From NCBI GenBank assembly GCA_022539475.1, contig VCMS01000014.1, forward strand, positions 305,617 through 369,616: 64,000 bases of DNA, given 5' to 3'. The position numbers were made by a program, and so were the translations under genes. The notes beneath the pieces were generated by a model. It saw only the letters and a program-made list of their open reading frames with translations. It searched no databases and was not told the DNA's origin. Shown piece by piece: positions 19,552-30,381 of the stretch. Positions within the stretch are counted from its first letter, which is position 1. The number at the start of each line of letters is the position of its first letter. This DNA is from Gracilaria domingensis (lineage: Eukaryota > Rhodophyta > Florideophyceae > Gracilariales > Gracilariaceae).

Positions 19552-20544
19552 ATGGCCCGCGTCTCCACGCACCTCGAGCAGCTTGTGCGCGAGGCCGAGG
19601 TTCTATCGAGCATCAAGAACGACGTGCCCAACGCCTGGAAGATCCTCGAGATGGAAATCGGTCGCGCCCGCGCCGCCGTCGTGCGCGCCGTCGACTCTGA
19701 CCACGCGCTGCCCCTCCACGCCGCGCCCGAGCCGCCCGCGCCCGCCCCCCCCGCCCTGCACGACCACGCGCCCAGACACTCGGTGCGCAAGCGCGTCAAG
19801 TTGAGGGTGCCCGCCGATCAGTACCCCGAGTACAACTTTGTCGGCCGCTTGCTCGGCCCGCGCGGCGCCACCCTCAAGCGCCTGGAGCGCGATACCGGCT
19901 GCCGCATCATGATCCGTGGAAAGGGAAGCATTCGAAAGGACAAGGAGGCCGAAGTTCGTGGCAAGCCGGGCTGGGAGCACGTCTTCAACGAGCCGCTGCA
20001 CGTCGTCATCGAGGTTGTCGATTCGCCCGACGAGCTTGCGGCCACCCGCATTCTCACCCACGCCAAGCAGCTCGTCGAGATTTTGCTCATCCCCGTGCCG
20101 GAGGAGCGTGACTCGCTCAAGCGCGCCCAGCTTCGTGATCTTGCCATTCTCAACGGCACCCACCGTAGCGTGTCCGATTTGCTCGGCGCCACGCCGCACA
20201 ACATGCCACTCTCTACGGTGCATCGTTCCAACCCGCTTGCAACGTCGCCGCCGCCGTTACGTCGTGCACAGTCTCAACATAGCAAACCGTCGCCAAAGTT
20301 GTATGCCAATGATTATGCCAATATGTTTGAGCCCTTGTTACCTTTTGCTCGTCATAATTCTTACTCGCCGCCTGCGCCGTCGCCGCGTCAGTTACATAAT
20401 CTTGCTTCGTACTCGCAACCCAATTCTTTTGCACATTCTTCGCATGATTCGCTGGTGTCGGAGCTTGAAAAGCTCCGCATTCCTGCGTTGGACTTTGATC
20501 ACCTCAACGAGCCCAACCTTTCGCACCACAACAACAGCAACAGC

Positions 20545-20586
<42 letters not shown>

Positions 20587-21342
20587 CTCAACAACAACAA
20601 TAATAATCCCAACAGCAACAACAATACTTCAAACAACAACTTCCCATTGCCTGCGCCCTCGCCAACCATTGTGGATCCGGAGATCTATCCGTACCCGCCC
20701 ACACCGGGCCTGCTGACCGCCGATCAGCAGCTCAGTGCGTTTGCCTCTCCCACGTGGACGCCGTCTCGTCCGCCTGCGAGTGCCATGTCGTCCAGTTCGC
20801 TTCCTCCTCGCTCTCCTCCTGCCACCTCCGATAGTAATAATGCACCCTCTTCCTCATTCCTTCTCGGCAGAACTCTTGGAGATTTTTCTCGTCATTCGCA
20901 GTCGCACAACCCCACCGCGCTCGACTCGTCGTCGGTGGATGCACTCTCTTTTGATCCATCGTATGGCGCCGCTCACGCGCCGCAGTTTGCTGATCTGGAT
21001 GGAAGGGATGCTGCGCCGGCGCAGAAGCATCCGTTTTCATCCATGAGGAATTCGAATGGCGATGCGATTGTGTTGGCAAACCTGTTCCCGGCTAGTGCTA
21101 CTGCTTGTTCTACGTCCAAGCCGTTTGATCAGCGACGTGAAATGTCTCATGTGGAGCATTCGGACTCGCATGGTGTGAAGCAACATCAACGCAGTCATCA
21201 GTCTTCACCGCAGCAGCTTCAGCAGGCACAGAGCATTTCTGCACGTGCGCTTGGTATGCAGGGCGAGTCGGGACGATCGTCGCCGATTCAAAGTGCTGCA
21301 GGCGCGGTGCAGGAGCAGCCCAAAGCGCCGCAGGACTCCTAG
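19552..21342 (+). CDS. STAR-family (QUA1-KH-QUA2) RNA-binding protein 1
   Basis: A 596-residue protein of the SF1/QKI/GLD-1 group, which binds single-stranded RNA and controls splicing, translation or mRNA stability. An N-terminal QUA1-like helix (HLEQLVREAEVL) comes first. The extended KH domain starts near residue 80: KLRVPADQYPEYNFVGRLLG, then GPRG at 102-105, RDTGCRIMIRGKGSIRKDKE, and RGKPGWEHVFNEPLHVVIE. The QUA2 segment PVPEERDSLKRAQLRDLAILN ends near 205. The remaining 390 residues are low complexity, rich in Ser, Pro, His and Gln, with a long Asn run near 325-345. The ATG at 19552 has ACC before it and starts the conserved QUA1-like part. A paralogue lies convergent at 24058-25251. 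Confidence 0.9.
20528..20640. repeat. AAC triplet repeat encoding poly-Asn in STAR protein 1
   Basis: A nearly pure (AAC)n run interrupted by AGC, CTC and ATA units is translated as a long Asn tract. Related triplet runs occur in the zinc-finger gene at about 18471-18550. Confidence 0.85.
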
Positions 21343-21978
21343 ATGATGAGAAGGTAAGCTTTTTCCCTCCATGTGCTTTTTGTCGGGGACTCTTTTGTGC
21401 GCACAGCTGTGGCTTTGTTTTGTTTTTTAGTTTGTGCTACAGCTTTGTGCATTGGAGTTTTTGCGATCGTCGCGGCACGTTTTTGGAACGTTGCGTGGCG
21501 GCAATCGGGCCCTGACTGGTATCGTTTTCGTTGAGATGCGATCACGTTTTATGTTTTGACTGCTTTTACTAACAACTCGTACTGATGCCTGCGGAAATGA
21601 CGAACAGGGTTGTTTGTTTTCCTCAAGCATCATGTGAGCAGACTCTGAATCGCTTTTACCTTGTCCTCTTCTTAATGTCCTTGTTCTTTGTTTCTACTAG
21701 CAGATGCGTTCGTAACATACGCCTCGCATACACGTACACTCGGCACATTTCGCTGCCTCCCCTCCCAAGTAACTGTTTTGTTTGTTTTGTTTACATTTCG
21801 CTACTATTTGCTCGCGCTTCCCTGCTGCTCGCTCCGAACCGAGACGACCGGTATGATATCAGACGACGAAGAAGGTGTATGAGTGGAGGAGGTGGAATTG
21901 TTTTGGATATTAATGGATATCTGCAAGTGGGGACGCGAGAAGGAAATAGGTGTTTCCAGCCAACGACTTACACACACG

Positions 21979-22019
<41 letters not shown>

Positions 22020-24057
22020 TTACTCACTCACACACAATGACGCGCACAGACGGACTGCCTCTGTACCATACTCTACCTCCTGTCGATGATCGTGGGCGTA
22101 TCTGTGACGGGTATCGAGAATGTGGCTAAATATTTTCATCATGCTGTTTAAGAATATATATACTCATTTAATAAAACTTCCGACTGTTGCTATTGGCGGC
22201 GCGCATGTGTGATGCCGAGACGTGTTGTAAGGCGCGTGCTGTACTGTACTGTATGCTGGTGCAGAAGGGGGGGGTTGAGGGGGATTTGGCGGATATAAAG
22301 ATATCGGCGAGGCGTGGATGCAGCGAGAACGAATCGGGGGGAAGAACGAGGCGATTAATGGGTGGACGGATCCCAATATCGTTTACCTGCGTGGGGCTGG
22401 GGGGCAACGGCGCGAGGGGGGGGGGGTGGCGCAGTACGTGCGGATTATTGCGGTTGCTGTTGAAGGTGGCGGCGACTTGCGTGTGGGATGATCGGCGAGA
22501 TTTATTCGCGCTGGCGTTTTTAAACGCTTGTGGTTGGCGTGCCGCGCCGCTGCCCATAATACAGTGCGCGCTGCGGCCTCTGCTCGTGGCGCCAGCGCGC
22601 GCCGCCGCGTCGCCGCGCCGCGCGCGCGCCGCGCGCGCGCGTGGCGCCGCCGCCGCGCGCGGCGGCCGCGCGGCCGGGGAATGCGCGCGCGCGGCGGCGG
22701 CGGCGCCAACGGCGCGCGCGCGCGAGGGCCGCGGCGTGCGCGCGCGGCGCGCGCGCGGCGCGGCGCGTGCGACGCGCGCTGCCACGCGTCCCGCGCCGCG
22801 CCGCCGTGTGGCGGGTCGCGTGTGCCGCGGCGGCGCGCGGGGGGGTGGCGTGGGTGGCTTCGCAACTTGCGAGACTTTGCTGGCGCATGCGGACCGCAGC
22901 AGCGCGGCGCCGCGCCGCGCTGCGTGGGCAGCGTTTTGAGAGGCGCCGTTTCCTTTGCGCGCGTGCGGTGGCGACGGGGCGTGGGATGCGCCCGGGGGGG
23001 GGGGCGGGTAACGGAGCAAGTTCACCCGTGGACCTCGCAACAAATGCGCCGGCATACTTCGCTGTACACGGTAGATCAAATGACGGCGGCGACGGCTGCG
23101 ACGACATGTCAAAATTGGAGTTGCCGTCAAAGAGACGCAGTAGTGCTTGCTGGTAGTCAGGGGGGGGGCTTACAAGAGAGGCGCCGCGTCGGAATGGTAG
23201 ACGGAACGCCGCGCCAACCGCTGCAATCTTCCGTCCGTACACCATTCCAGGCGACGTTGGCGCGTTGCGCGAAAGGGGTGAGCTGCACAAGCGCGACCAG
23301 CGCGCCTTTTTTTGTACCAGTATGAAGATCATAGTTCTTTAGTAAGAAACGAGAGGAGAAACAAGCCAATAATAAATAAGAAATCATTCAGTGTTGTTGG
23401 TGAATCAAATTACCAAGTCAGATAACAAGCGATACGCCTGTCTATTGCAAACTGTAAAAAAGAAAAAAGAGGAGGAGGAAAGCTGCCAGGTGCGTTTCAA
23501 CAAAACCATCTCGCGCAAAACCATCGGTCACAGCAACTACCCTTGGTACTTCTACAACAAACCACAACAGCATACAGACCAAGACGTCATGGGCCACAGC
23601 CGCACCAAACACAAAAAAAGAAGAAAGGAAAGAGCAGCAACCAAAAAAGAAAAACTTCATGGCAACAGAGCTCTCACGTCTCGGTGACATTATGATACAA
23701 CTGCATTAGTAAATAAGAGTTTCTGCGTGTGCGTGAGTGCGTGGGAGCATGTGCGACAGACAACAAGAGGGAGCGCATATCAGCAGCAAACACGTTTCGA
23801 GCGTGAATGCACGGCCCAGAAAAAAGAACAAGAGCAAGGGTCAAGAGAAAGGAATAGAGGGAGGAGCAAGGGGGGAAACACACATTTGCGGTGCGGCCGT
23901 CATCATCATGTCGCTTTCCAAAAACTCCGGTAATACACGCCGTGTGAAGCAGCGGTAAAACAGCGAGGCACATGTGGTCACAAGGGCGGGAAAGAATTAT
24001 TGAGCAACATCAAAGCGACCCAACATGGTGACACGCACCGACAGCAATCGATAACCA
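21343..24057. other. 2.7-kb spacer between convergent STAR paralogues, containing an orphan GC island
   Basis: Both flanking genes end here, yet the middle holds an extreme GC island at about 22560-22840 like those seen at gene starts elsewhere in the window. A (CA)n microsatellite lies at about 21986-22018 and G runs at 22424-22431 and 22987-22998. Minus-strand codons around 23030-23150 look mildly protein-like (DYQQALLRLFDGNSNFDMSS) but no full gene can be built. I see no known RNA gene. A non-coding transcript or an unrecognised small gene is possible. Confidence 0.45.
21986..22018. repeat. CA dinucleotide microsatellite
   Basis: About sixteen CA units in a row, followed by CTCACTCACACACA. 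Confidence 0.95.
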
Positions 24058-25251
24058 TTAGTACAAATCATCAGCGCGCTTGAGCGCAGTTACAGTAGCG
24101 GAGCACGTTAGAATATGTGAAGAAGGTGCGTCAAACGAACAGGCAGCCACAGAGGCGGTAGCATCGGGAGCAGAGGGAGACGAGCACGCGGTTTCATCCC
24201 ACGCGGTGCTGGTACAAGACGCTCCAAGCACGCCGCCGTTGGAAAAGGCGCCGTTGTAAAACTCGCGACCAATGAAACCGCCGGCGCCGAGGGCCGTGCC
24301 GGCGCACACGCGCACATGCGAGGTGGGCACCACGTCGTCCTGCTCGGAGGTCTGCGACGACTCGGCGCTGTCCTCGCCGACCGAGCTGGTGGGCAGATCG
24401 TCCAGCGCGCTGGCGCGCAGCAGCTTGGCGCTGAGCGGCGACAGGTCCGGCAGCGACGTGGAGGCGGAGTGCGCGGCGACGTCGCGCAGCGGGGAGGTGT
24501 TGCGCGCATGCGGCGCATTGGTGGACGCATGGTGCGACAGCGGCGCGGTGTTACTTCGAAACAGCGAGATTGCAGAGTCGTACGACGGCAGGATGGGCGA
24601 CGGCAGCGGCGGCAAGCTGTCGCTCTCGGAGGGGTACGGCAGCGCACCGCGAAAGGTGCCGTTCATGATGGCCAGCGCGCGCAGCTGGTGTCTCTTGAGC
24701 GCGTCGCGCTCCTCCGGCACGGGCACCAGCAGCAGCTGCACGGCGTCGGCGGCGCGCGACAGCGCGGCGGAGGCGGCGGGTTCGTGCAGCGTATCCGGCG
24801 CCTCGATGACGACGTGCAGCGACTCGTTGAACACGTGCTCCCAGCCCGGCTTGCCGCGCACGTCCGGCTCCTTGTCCTTGCGGATGCTGCCCTTGCCGCG
24901 AATCATGATGCGGCAGCCGGTGTCGCGCTCCAGCGTCTTGAGCGTGGTGCCGCGCGGGCCGAGCAGGCGGCCCACGAAGTTGTAGTCCGGGAACTTGTCG
25001 GCGGGCACGGGCAGCTTGACGCGGCGGCGCGGGGAAACCGGCGAGGTTGCGGCGCGGCAGCGCGCGATCTCGGCGTCCAGCAGCGCGCTGAGGTTGGGCA
25101 GCGCGGTGCGCAGCGGCGAGATGGCGTCGCGCTCGCGCAGCAGCTGCTGCAGCAGCCGGGCGGCGGGGCGCGGCGACGGCGACGGCGAGCGCGCGGGCGA
25201 CGGCGCGGGCGACGACGCGGGCGACGAAAGAAACAGCGCGCGAGAAACCAT
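24058..25251 (-). CDS. STAR-family (KH-QUA2) RNA-binding protein 2
   Basis: A 397-residue paralogue of STAR protein 1. The KH-QUA2 block starts near residue 76 with RVKLPVPADKFPDYNFVGRL, then LGPRGTTLKTLERDTGCRI, GKGSIRKDKEPDVRGKPGW and PVPEERDALKRHQLRALAIM, matching the first copy almost residue for residue. Residues 1-70 differ: a Ser/Pro/Ala-rich start is followed by a short Leu-rich helix (LLQQLLRERDAISPL) that may act as QUA1. The C-terminal half is Ser/Ala-rich and unlike the first copy, without the Asn run. The start at 25251 lies at the edge of a GC island with an ACC before the ATG. The two genes converge, so a simple tandem duplication must have been followed by inversion (inference). 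Confidence 0.9.
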   Translation of the reverse strand: MVSRALFLSSPASSPAPSPARSPSPSPRPAARLLQQLLRERDAISPLRTALPNLSALLDAEIARCRAATSPVSPRRRVKLPVPADKFPDYNFVGRLLGPRGTTLKTLERDTGCRIMIRGKGSIRKDKEPDVRGKPGWEHVFNESLHVVIEAPDTLHEPAASAALSRAADAVQLLLVPVPEERDALKRHQLRALAIMNGTFRGALPYPSESDSLPPLPSPILPSYDSAISLFRSNTAPLSHHASTNAPHARNTSPLRDVAAHSASTSLPDLSPLSAKLLRASALDDLPTSSVGEDSAESSQTSEQDDVVPTSHVRVCAGTALGAGGFIGREFYNGAFSNGGVLGASCTSTAWDETACSSPSAPDATASVAACSFDAPSSHILTCSATVTALKRADDLY

Positions 25252-26406
25252 GGCGGGGGGTGGGGATGCGGGCGGGAGGGCGGCGGCGCGCGCGGGGGGG
25301 GGGGGGGGGAGGGTTGGCGGGGGTGGGGGGGAGCGGGCGGCGCGGGGGGGGCGGGGGGGGGCGCGGGCGCGGGGTGGCGGGGGGGGCGGGGGGCTGGGCG
25401 GCTCGGGGGAGCAGCGCGCGCGGCGTTAAGTACGTCTCGCTCGCCGCGCGTGGGGGGGGGGGGGGGGGGGGGGGGGGGCGGTGGGGGGCGGCGTGGGCAG
25501 CGCGGCGCGCTGTGGCGCGCGGCGGCGCGCTTTAGTGCAGTGCCGCTTTGAGATGCGGCGGCGGCGCGCGGCGCGCGCGCGCGCGCGGCGCGGAGAGGGC
25601 GGCGGCGCGCCGTGGCGCGCGGCGCGTGGCAGCCGTGGCACGCGCGCGGCCGGCACGCGCGCGCCGCCGTTCACCGCGTGCATTGCGGGGCGCGCGTGGC
25701 TTGGCGCGCGCGTGCACGCGGCCGCGCGCGGCGCGGCGCGGCGGCGCGGCGGCGCGGCGCGGCGCGCTGGCGCGCTGGGGAGCGTCATCGCGGCGCGGCC
25801 GCGGCGCTCGGCGCGGCCGCGGCGCCGCCACGGCGCGCGCGCGCGCTCTCCCGGGCGCGCCGCGCGGCGCGGCGCGGCGCGCGCGCGCGACTGGCGGGGG
25901 GGAGGAGGCGCGCGCGTGGCGCCAAATGCTCGGCGTCCAGGGCGCGGGCGCTGCTTTTTAGCGCTTATCTCGGCGGCAGCTCAAGCAGCTCCGTCGGCTT
26001 GCACTCACTGCCCAATGCTCCTGTAACATGCTCGTAGCGTGACTTTTGGCTGATTCTCTTGTCACACTTTGGTTTACAAACTGCACACATCTAATACTCA
26101 CACACCCCGCCCCCCGCCTGTCGCTCCACACGCTTTGGTACAACAGAAGCCAGCCCGCCGAGAACGCGCTCCGTTGCGCCGTTTGCTCCCAATCAGCGCT
26201 CAAAACTCCCACCCTTTTCGCCTCCCTGCTGCTCGGAGATCGCAGCAAACAGATACAGCTGCCTAGTGCGGCCATCAACATCAGCAGCAGCATCGAAGCG
26301 CGCATGCAGCCTTCATCGGAGCCCACTGCCGGCGGCGAGGCTTCATATGTCGAGGCACTTGTTCTCCAAATGGAACGTCCTCAATGAATCGCCCCCAATT
26401 GGCCCC
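25252..26406. promoter_or_regulatory. GC-rich promoter island with long G runs upstream of STAR protein 2
   Basis: From 25252 to about 25960 the sequence is almost all G and C, with G16 at 25294-25309 and G27 at 25452-25478. The remainder to 26406 is ordinary DNA. A plus-strand frame at 26046-26387 has no domain and I do not call it. The island starts right at the STAR2 ATG and is the likely promoter; the sense strand of the gene carries the C runs. Confidence 0.5.
25452..25478 (+). repeat. Uninterrupted G27 tract
   Basis: Twenty-seven consecutive G residues, followed by CGGTGGGGGG. The tract could form G-quadruplexes. Its exact length is prone to sequencing error. Confidence 0.85.
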
Positions 26407-27462
26407 TTAAATGCCTTGTGGGCATCCGTCCTTCACACTGTTCCCCACAGCCAAACTCCCTGTAACCAGCTCATCGGACAGCCCACTTCCATTCCCCGTG
26501 GGAGAGCGCGCTTTCGAGCTGGCTGAAGACTGCGCAAATTTGCAGTCTTCAACCACCCTCTTAGTGCTCTTGCTTCCGGCAATGGATAGTTGTGTATCGT
26601 TCAGCGGCAGCCCCGCGCAACAAATCGCCGTTTCGGGGCCCGCTTTGCCTCCGTTTTGCTTCCCGGAGCTACTCTTGTGCGAGTCACTCGTAGACAACGG
26701 CCAAATCTTCGCACTTCGCCCCTCCGAACCAGCCGCTACTTCTGGTACGCTGTCGAGTAACTGCCACGTCTTCTTCTTCTTTCTCTTACTCCTGCTTTTG
26801 TCCGACGTAGACCCTTCTGTAGCCTTTGAGCCCAACTCTAGAGCTCCGGCAGTTTGTAACACCTCCTGGAGCATCAATTCCATCAACCTTGCCTTCAATT
26901 CAACTGTAACTTTCTTGGTTGTGGAACATCCAGCCTCCGTTGCGCCCAAACCCAAAGCCCCTACTGTCTTCAAGGCGGCTTCGAGTTCCATTTCTTTCAT
27001 GCTCGTCACGCGCTCTTGCTTGTCTTCTTCAGCGATAGATGGTCCATCCTTTGCACCTAGTCCCGGCAAGTTACTACGCGTTTTTGCTGCGGGGTTGACT
27101 TCCAATTCCTCGACGCTTTTCTTGGATTGATACTTGTCCTCAGCAGCGATAGATGACCGTTTTGAGGTAGCGCTTGATCCCGACGAAGAAGATGAACGTT
27201 TTGTGGTAGCGCTTGATCCGGGCGAAGAAGGTGAACTTTTTCTGGTAGCTGTTGATCTCGGCGAAATACTGCCAGGTCCTGATTTACTTTCGGGCACGCG
27301 CGACCTTCCTTTCTTTTGGCAGCAAGTCTTCGTTTTAACGCTTCTGGAAGTTCTTGTTTCCTTTGAGATCGCTTTCGTTGACTTACGGCTGCTTTCTGAG
27401 GCGCCTTCGGATGCCGTTGCCTTATTCTTCTTCTCGGGTTTGCTTGCGTCTATGACGGCCAT
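26407..27462 (-). CDS. Hypothetical basic Ser/Lys-rich protein
   Basis: A 351-residue open frame from an ATG. It has no recognisable domain. Residues 5-130 are rich in Lys, Ser, Arg and Thr, with a short internal repeat of the type SSPSSPGSSATTKRSSSSSG. Residues 130-215 contain two related blocks ending in LEAALKTVGALGLGATEAG and LMLQEVLQTAGALELGSKAT. A basic patch KSRSKRKKKKTW near 230 could be a nuclear localisation signal. The C-terminal part has scattered Cys. Length and non-random codon pattern support a real gene, but it may be a fast-evolving or lineage-specific protein. Function unknown. Confidence 0.55.
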   Translation of the reverse strand: MAVIDASKPEKKNKATASEGASESSRKSTKAISKETRTSRSVKTKTCCQKKGRSRVPESKSGPGSISPRSTATRKSSPSSPGSSATTKRSSSSSGSSATSKRSSIAAEDKYQSKKSVEELEVNPAAKTRSNLPGLGAKDGPSIAEEDKQERVTSMKEMELEAALKTVGALGLGATEAGCSTTKKVTVELKARLMELMLQEVLQTAGALELGSKATEGSTSDKSRSKRKKKKTWQLLDSVPEVAAGSEGRSAKIWPLSTSDSHKSSSGKQNGGKAGPETAICCAGLPLNDTQLSIAGSKSTKRVVEDCKFAQSSASSKARSPTGNGSGLSDELVTGSLAVGNSVKDGCPQGI

Positions 27463-28341
27463 GATGTGAACCTATCACCCTTGCTATGCCTGCGTTCCTT
27501 AACTGCAAACAATGACTCGGAGCACCTCCGATGCTTCCCAGAGAAGCGATTCTTCTTATTCAAAGATGGGTTTTCCTTGTGTCTGCAAGCACGGGGCCAA
27601 CAGGCAATCAAACGCTTTCCTTTGACGGAACACTTTGTACATGGTACGTCTGTGGTAGCGGTTTCTCATAATCCTTATATGTGTTTGTCGGGCAACCTTA
27701 TCTGCAGCTGACAACTGAGGGTAGATCTCACGGGAGAATTCGAGCACTGGAACCGGATCCGTATAACTCTTGTTTACTGCGCAGTGCGCAGTGCGCACCA
27801 GTACGGAGTACTACCACTGTGGTACTGTGCTGAGCCAAGAATTCAGGCTACTGACTTGGCAAGTTGGTAGATATGAATCATGCCAGCATCTGCAAAGACT
27901 CTGCTCTAGAGACACTCAACCATCTCTCAGTCGCAGTCGAGAGTATGAACGCATCCTTATAACGCCATCAATTGTAAAGTGTCTCATCGATTGCATTTCA
28001 GAAAGAGCACTAGTGGTGGGGTGACTGGGAGGCGTCGTGAACTTCGCACGGTCCCAGTTACTGCCTTCGGTAGAACACGATACAATTACTCTCTCCCTCT
28101 AATACGGGCGCAGTAGTCCAATTCCTTCATACTGCAGAGCGCTTCTGCTGAAAAAAGTGCTCTTTCAACAGAAAACCCAAACTAGATTGTTTCGCTTTCC
28201 TAGTAGGGGAAGTCAGACACATCACGAGAAGTCTTATCTCATGTGTTCATGCAATTACAATACAATAACTTTTAAGGGTAGACTTCCCAGAATCATAATC
28301 ATCATCATGGCATGGTCGCTGGCAAATCCAGCCTCTAAGCC
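27463..28341. other. Intergenic, no gene recognised
   Basis: The spacer contains several short palindromes near 27780-27830 (TGCGCAGTGCGCA, AGTACGGAGTACT, TACCACTGTGGTA). Small frames such as 27556-27798 on the minus strand show no domain. It must hold the promoter of the basic protein and the 3' end of the oxygenase gene. Confidence 0.5.
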
Positions 28342-29543
28342 TCACCATATGAATGGGATTTCGCCAGTCTGCTCCTCCAGCTCCTGATAGCATTTCGTAA
28401 GAGACTGCGGCGATTTCAGTAACCCCTCTATCTGAATTTTCGCCAGTGGGTCTGTTATGCCAAGGTCTTTACAAAGGGCGTCGGGTAGTCGTTGGCGAAT
28501 TGTTTCAATATTGTTCTTGAACTGCTGCATCAGAACATCGGCTTCCTCTGCCGGGTGCGATTCGCTGAGAGACATTTCCCATTCTTCTTGAAGCGCAAGA
28601 CGAAATACAAAGTCCCGATATTTTGGTTGTAACAATGCATGTGCCGCTTGGGTGATCACGCAGCTCGTCGAGGATGGCGGTGGGGGATAGATTGCAATGT
28701 TCCAGATAGCCAAAGCGTAATGGCAAAACGGTGGTGTTCCGTGGATCGTACCCTGTGATGCATTAATGTGGATGAGAGCAATACAAGTCGACCTGGAACA
28801 GGCAGCACATCAACTTTTGAGATGGGTGTGTTGTAGATTCGAAGTGCACCACCTTCATGAGACCATTGCTCATGAGGGTAGAGCAATGCGGTTACAACTC
28901 GACGGTCTGCTTCTGGCGATGAGTCAATATGTATAGGGAAACAACCCCTGCGGCCTGTTGCTCTCTGAACCTTCACAGCCTGATCGCGAATTGTGAGCTT
29001 CGGCCAATATACATTGAGATAAGCGGCAAGAGAAGGCTCATCATTGAGAGCACGAAGATAAGGAACGGAAATTGTAGACGGTAAATGTGGTACTTCTGCC
29101 TGGATTACAGAGTGCTTGGCGTAAGTTTGCATAGTTGGAGGTTTGTGAGGATGTCGATGTAAGATGTGTGTCTTGTTTGGGGACGTTAAATTGTTTAAGA
29201 TAAGATCGTTGATCTCGCTGCGGAGATGGCTTGAAGAAGAGGGATCGAGCAAATTGTCCTGAACGGCGTATCCATGACGTTGAAGATGGTTCACTGTATC
29301 AGGAGAAAGAGCGTGCAGAATGGTTTGAGGGGGCGACTCTTGATGTGAGTGTGTTGTGCATAAGAGTCGACAGCTGCTGGCCCTTCCTTTCAAACGCGAC
29401 GTGTGAAGAAAGGTGTCCCCTGTGAGGCGACGGAACATTTGGGCAGGGAGAGTAACGGGCGAGCTCAGCAAACCAAGGAAGTGCTTTGGTAAACGAAGAA
29501 TAAATGTCTTTTCAACAAGCTTGTTCATTAATTCTATAGGCAT
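28342..29543 (-). CDS. 2-oxoglutarate/Fe(II) oxygenase (prolyl 4-hydroxylase-like), frame broken near the C-terminus
   Basis: The main frame (29543 to 28656) encodes 295 residues with a jelly-roll dioxygenase core. HIDSSPEADRRVVTALLYPH supplies the HxD pair, EGGALRIY and PGRLVLLSSTLMHHRV supply the distal His, and RFAITLWLSG follows with an Arg that would bind 2-oxoglutarate. Such enzymes hydroxylate proteins or small molecules using Fe(II), O2 and 2-oxoglutarate. The N-terminal 70 residues (MPIELMNKLVEKTF..., then Arg/Ser-rich) suggest an organelle leader. Just after the core, a second minus-strand frame (28713 to 28342) gives a sensible helical tail of about 120 residues (ALLQPKYRDFVFRLALQEEW). 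The switch lies near the C5 run at 28678-28682. It may be a sequencing indel, a true frameshift or an intron I could not define. Confidence 0.7.
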
Positions 29544-30381
29544 TTTCGATCAGCAGTAAGCGAGCACGATTCTGGATATCTACGTTTTCTAATGGGTGTG
29601 ATCGTCCTCATCTTCGTCACTGAGTGGGATTTGCTGAAAACTACTAGCTATCGCTCCGGGCATACTTTCAAGACTGGTGTGAAGCTATATGTGTGTAGCA
29701 AAGCGCTGGGTAAAACGGTTGTGCAGCAATCAAGCTTGATTGCTGCTTTCAATGAGGGAAGACATTTGTGATCCTGATAGATATCATTTCTAAGATGAAA
29801 GATAGCACAAGTATGTCAGTGACCAAGATACGACATGATCGGTTCAACAAGAAGGACAAGTCGGATATTCAGGGCAAAGTTTTCAGTACTCTTCCTTATT
29901 GCCACCCCATCTCGAATCACCAAGATGGCGACATGAGGTCGAAGATATTGGATCGGAAAACTTTTTCGTTCCCTCCTCGCCGGTGATCGCTTGGCCACGG
30001 CCCACAATCCGAGCCCCAGCTTGAAGTGCGAATAAGGGGGATCATAGATATCTTACTCTTTGGGCCCAGCTGGCAGACCCACCAAAAATCTCGATCTCAA
30101 AGCGACGTTCCGAGCTCTCTGGTTGTTTTACTAATCACCTACTTTCAGAACTCCCCATGGTTTCGGGGTGGTGCGTAGCGATGATCTGAAAATGACCAAC
30201 TCAGGCAGTGTTCCGACAACGTGCCAATCAAAGGGGGCAGGAACATACAGTCAAGCTCCGGATATCACCTACTAGTTACGGCCAATATATATCACAGTAG
30301 AACACATGTACGTACGATACTTGTTCGGCCAGTTCTTGCTCAACTATACAGGGCAATCCAGGTTGCATTAGGGAGCGCAGT
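29544..30381. other. Intergenic, no gene recognised
   Basis: Between the oxygenase start and the Hsp60 stop. No convincing frame or repeat. It should contain the oxygenase promoter. Confidence 0.55.

Noticed and set aside
22168-23332. Several long frames of 160-320 codons on both strands in the GC island
   Set aside because: They overlap each other in all frames, encode almost only Ala, Arg, Gly and Pro, and have no domain. This is the expected effect of very high GC content with few stop codons.
24316-25551. 411-codon plus-strand frame antisense to STAR protein 2
   Set aside because: Shadow of the GC-rich STAR2 coding strand; Arg/Gly-rich with no motif.
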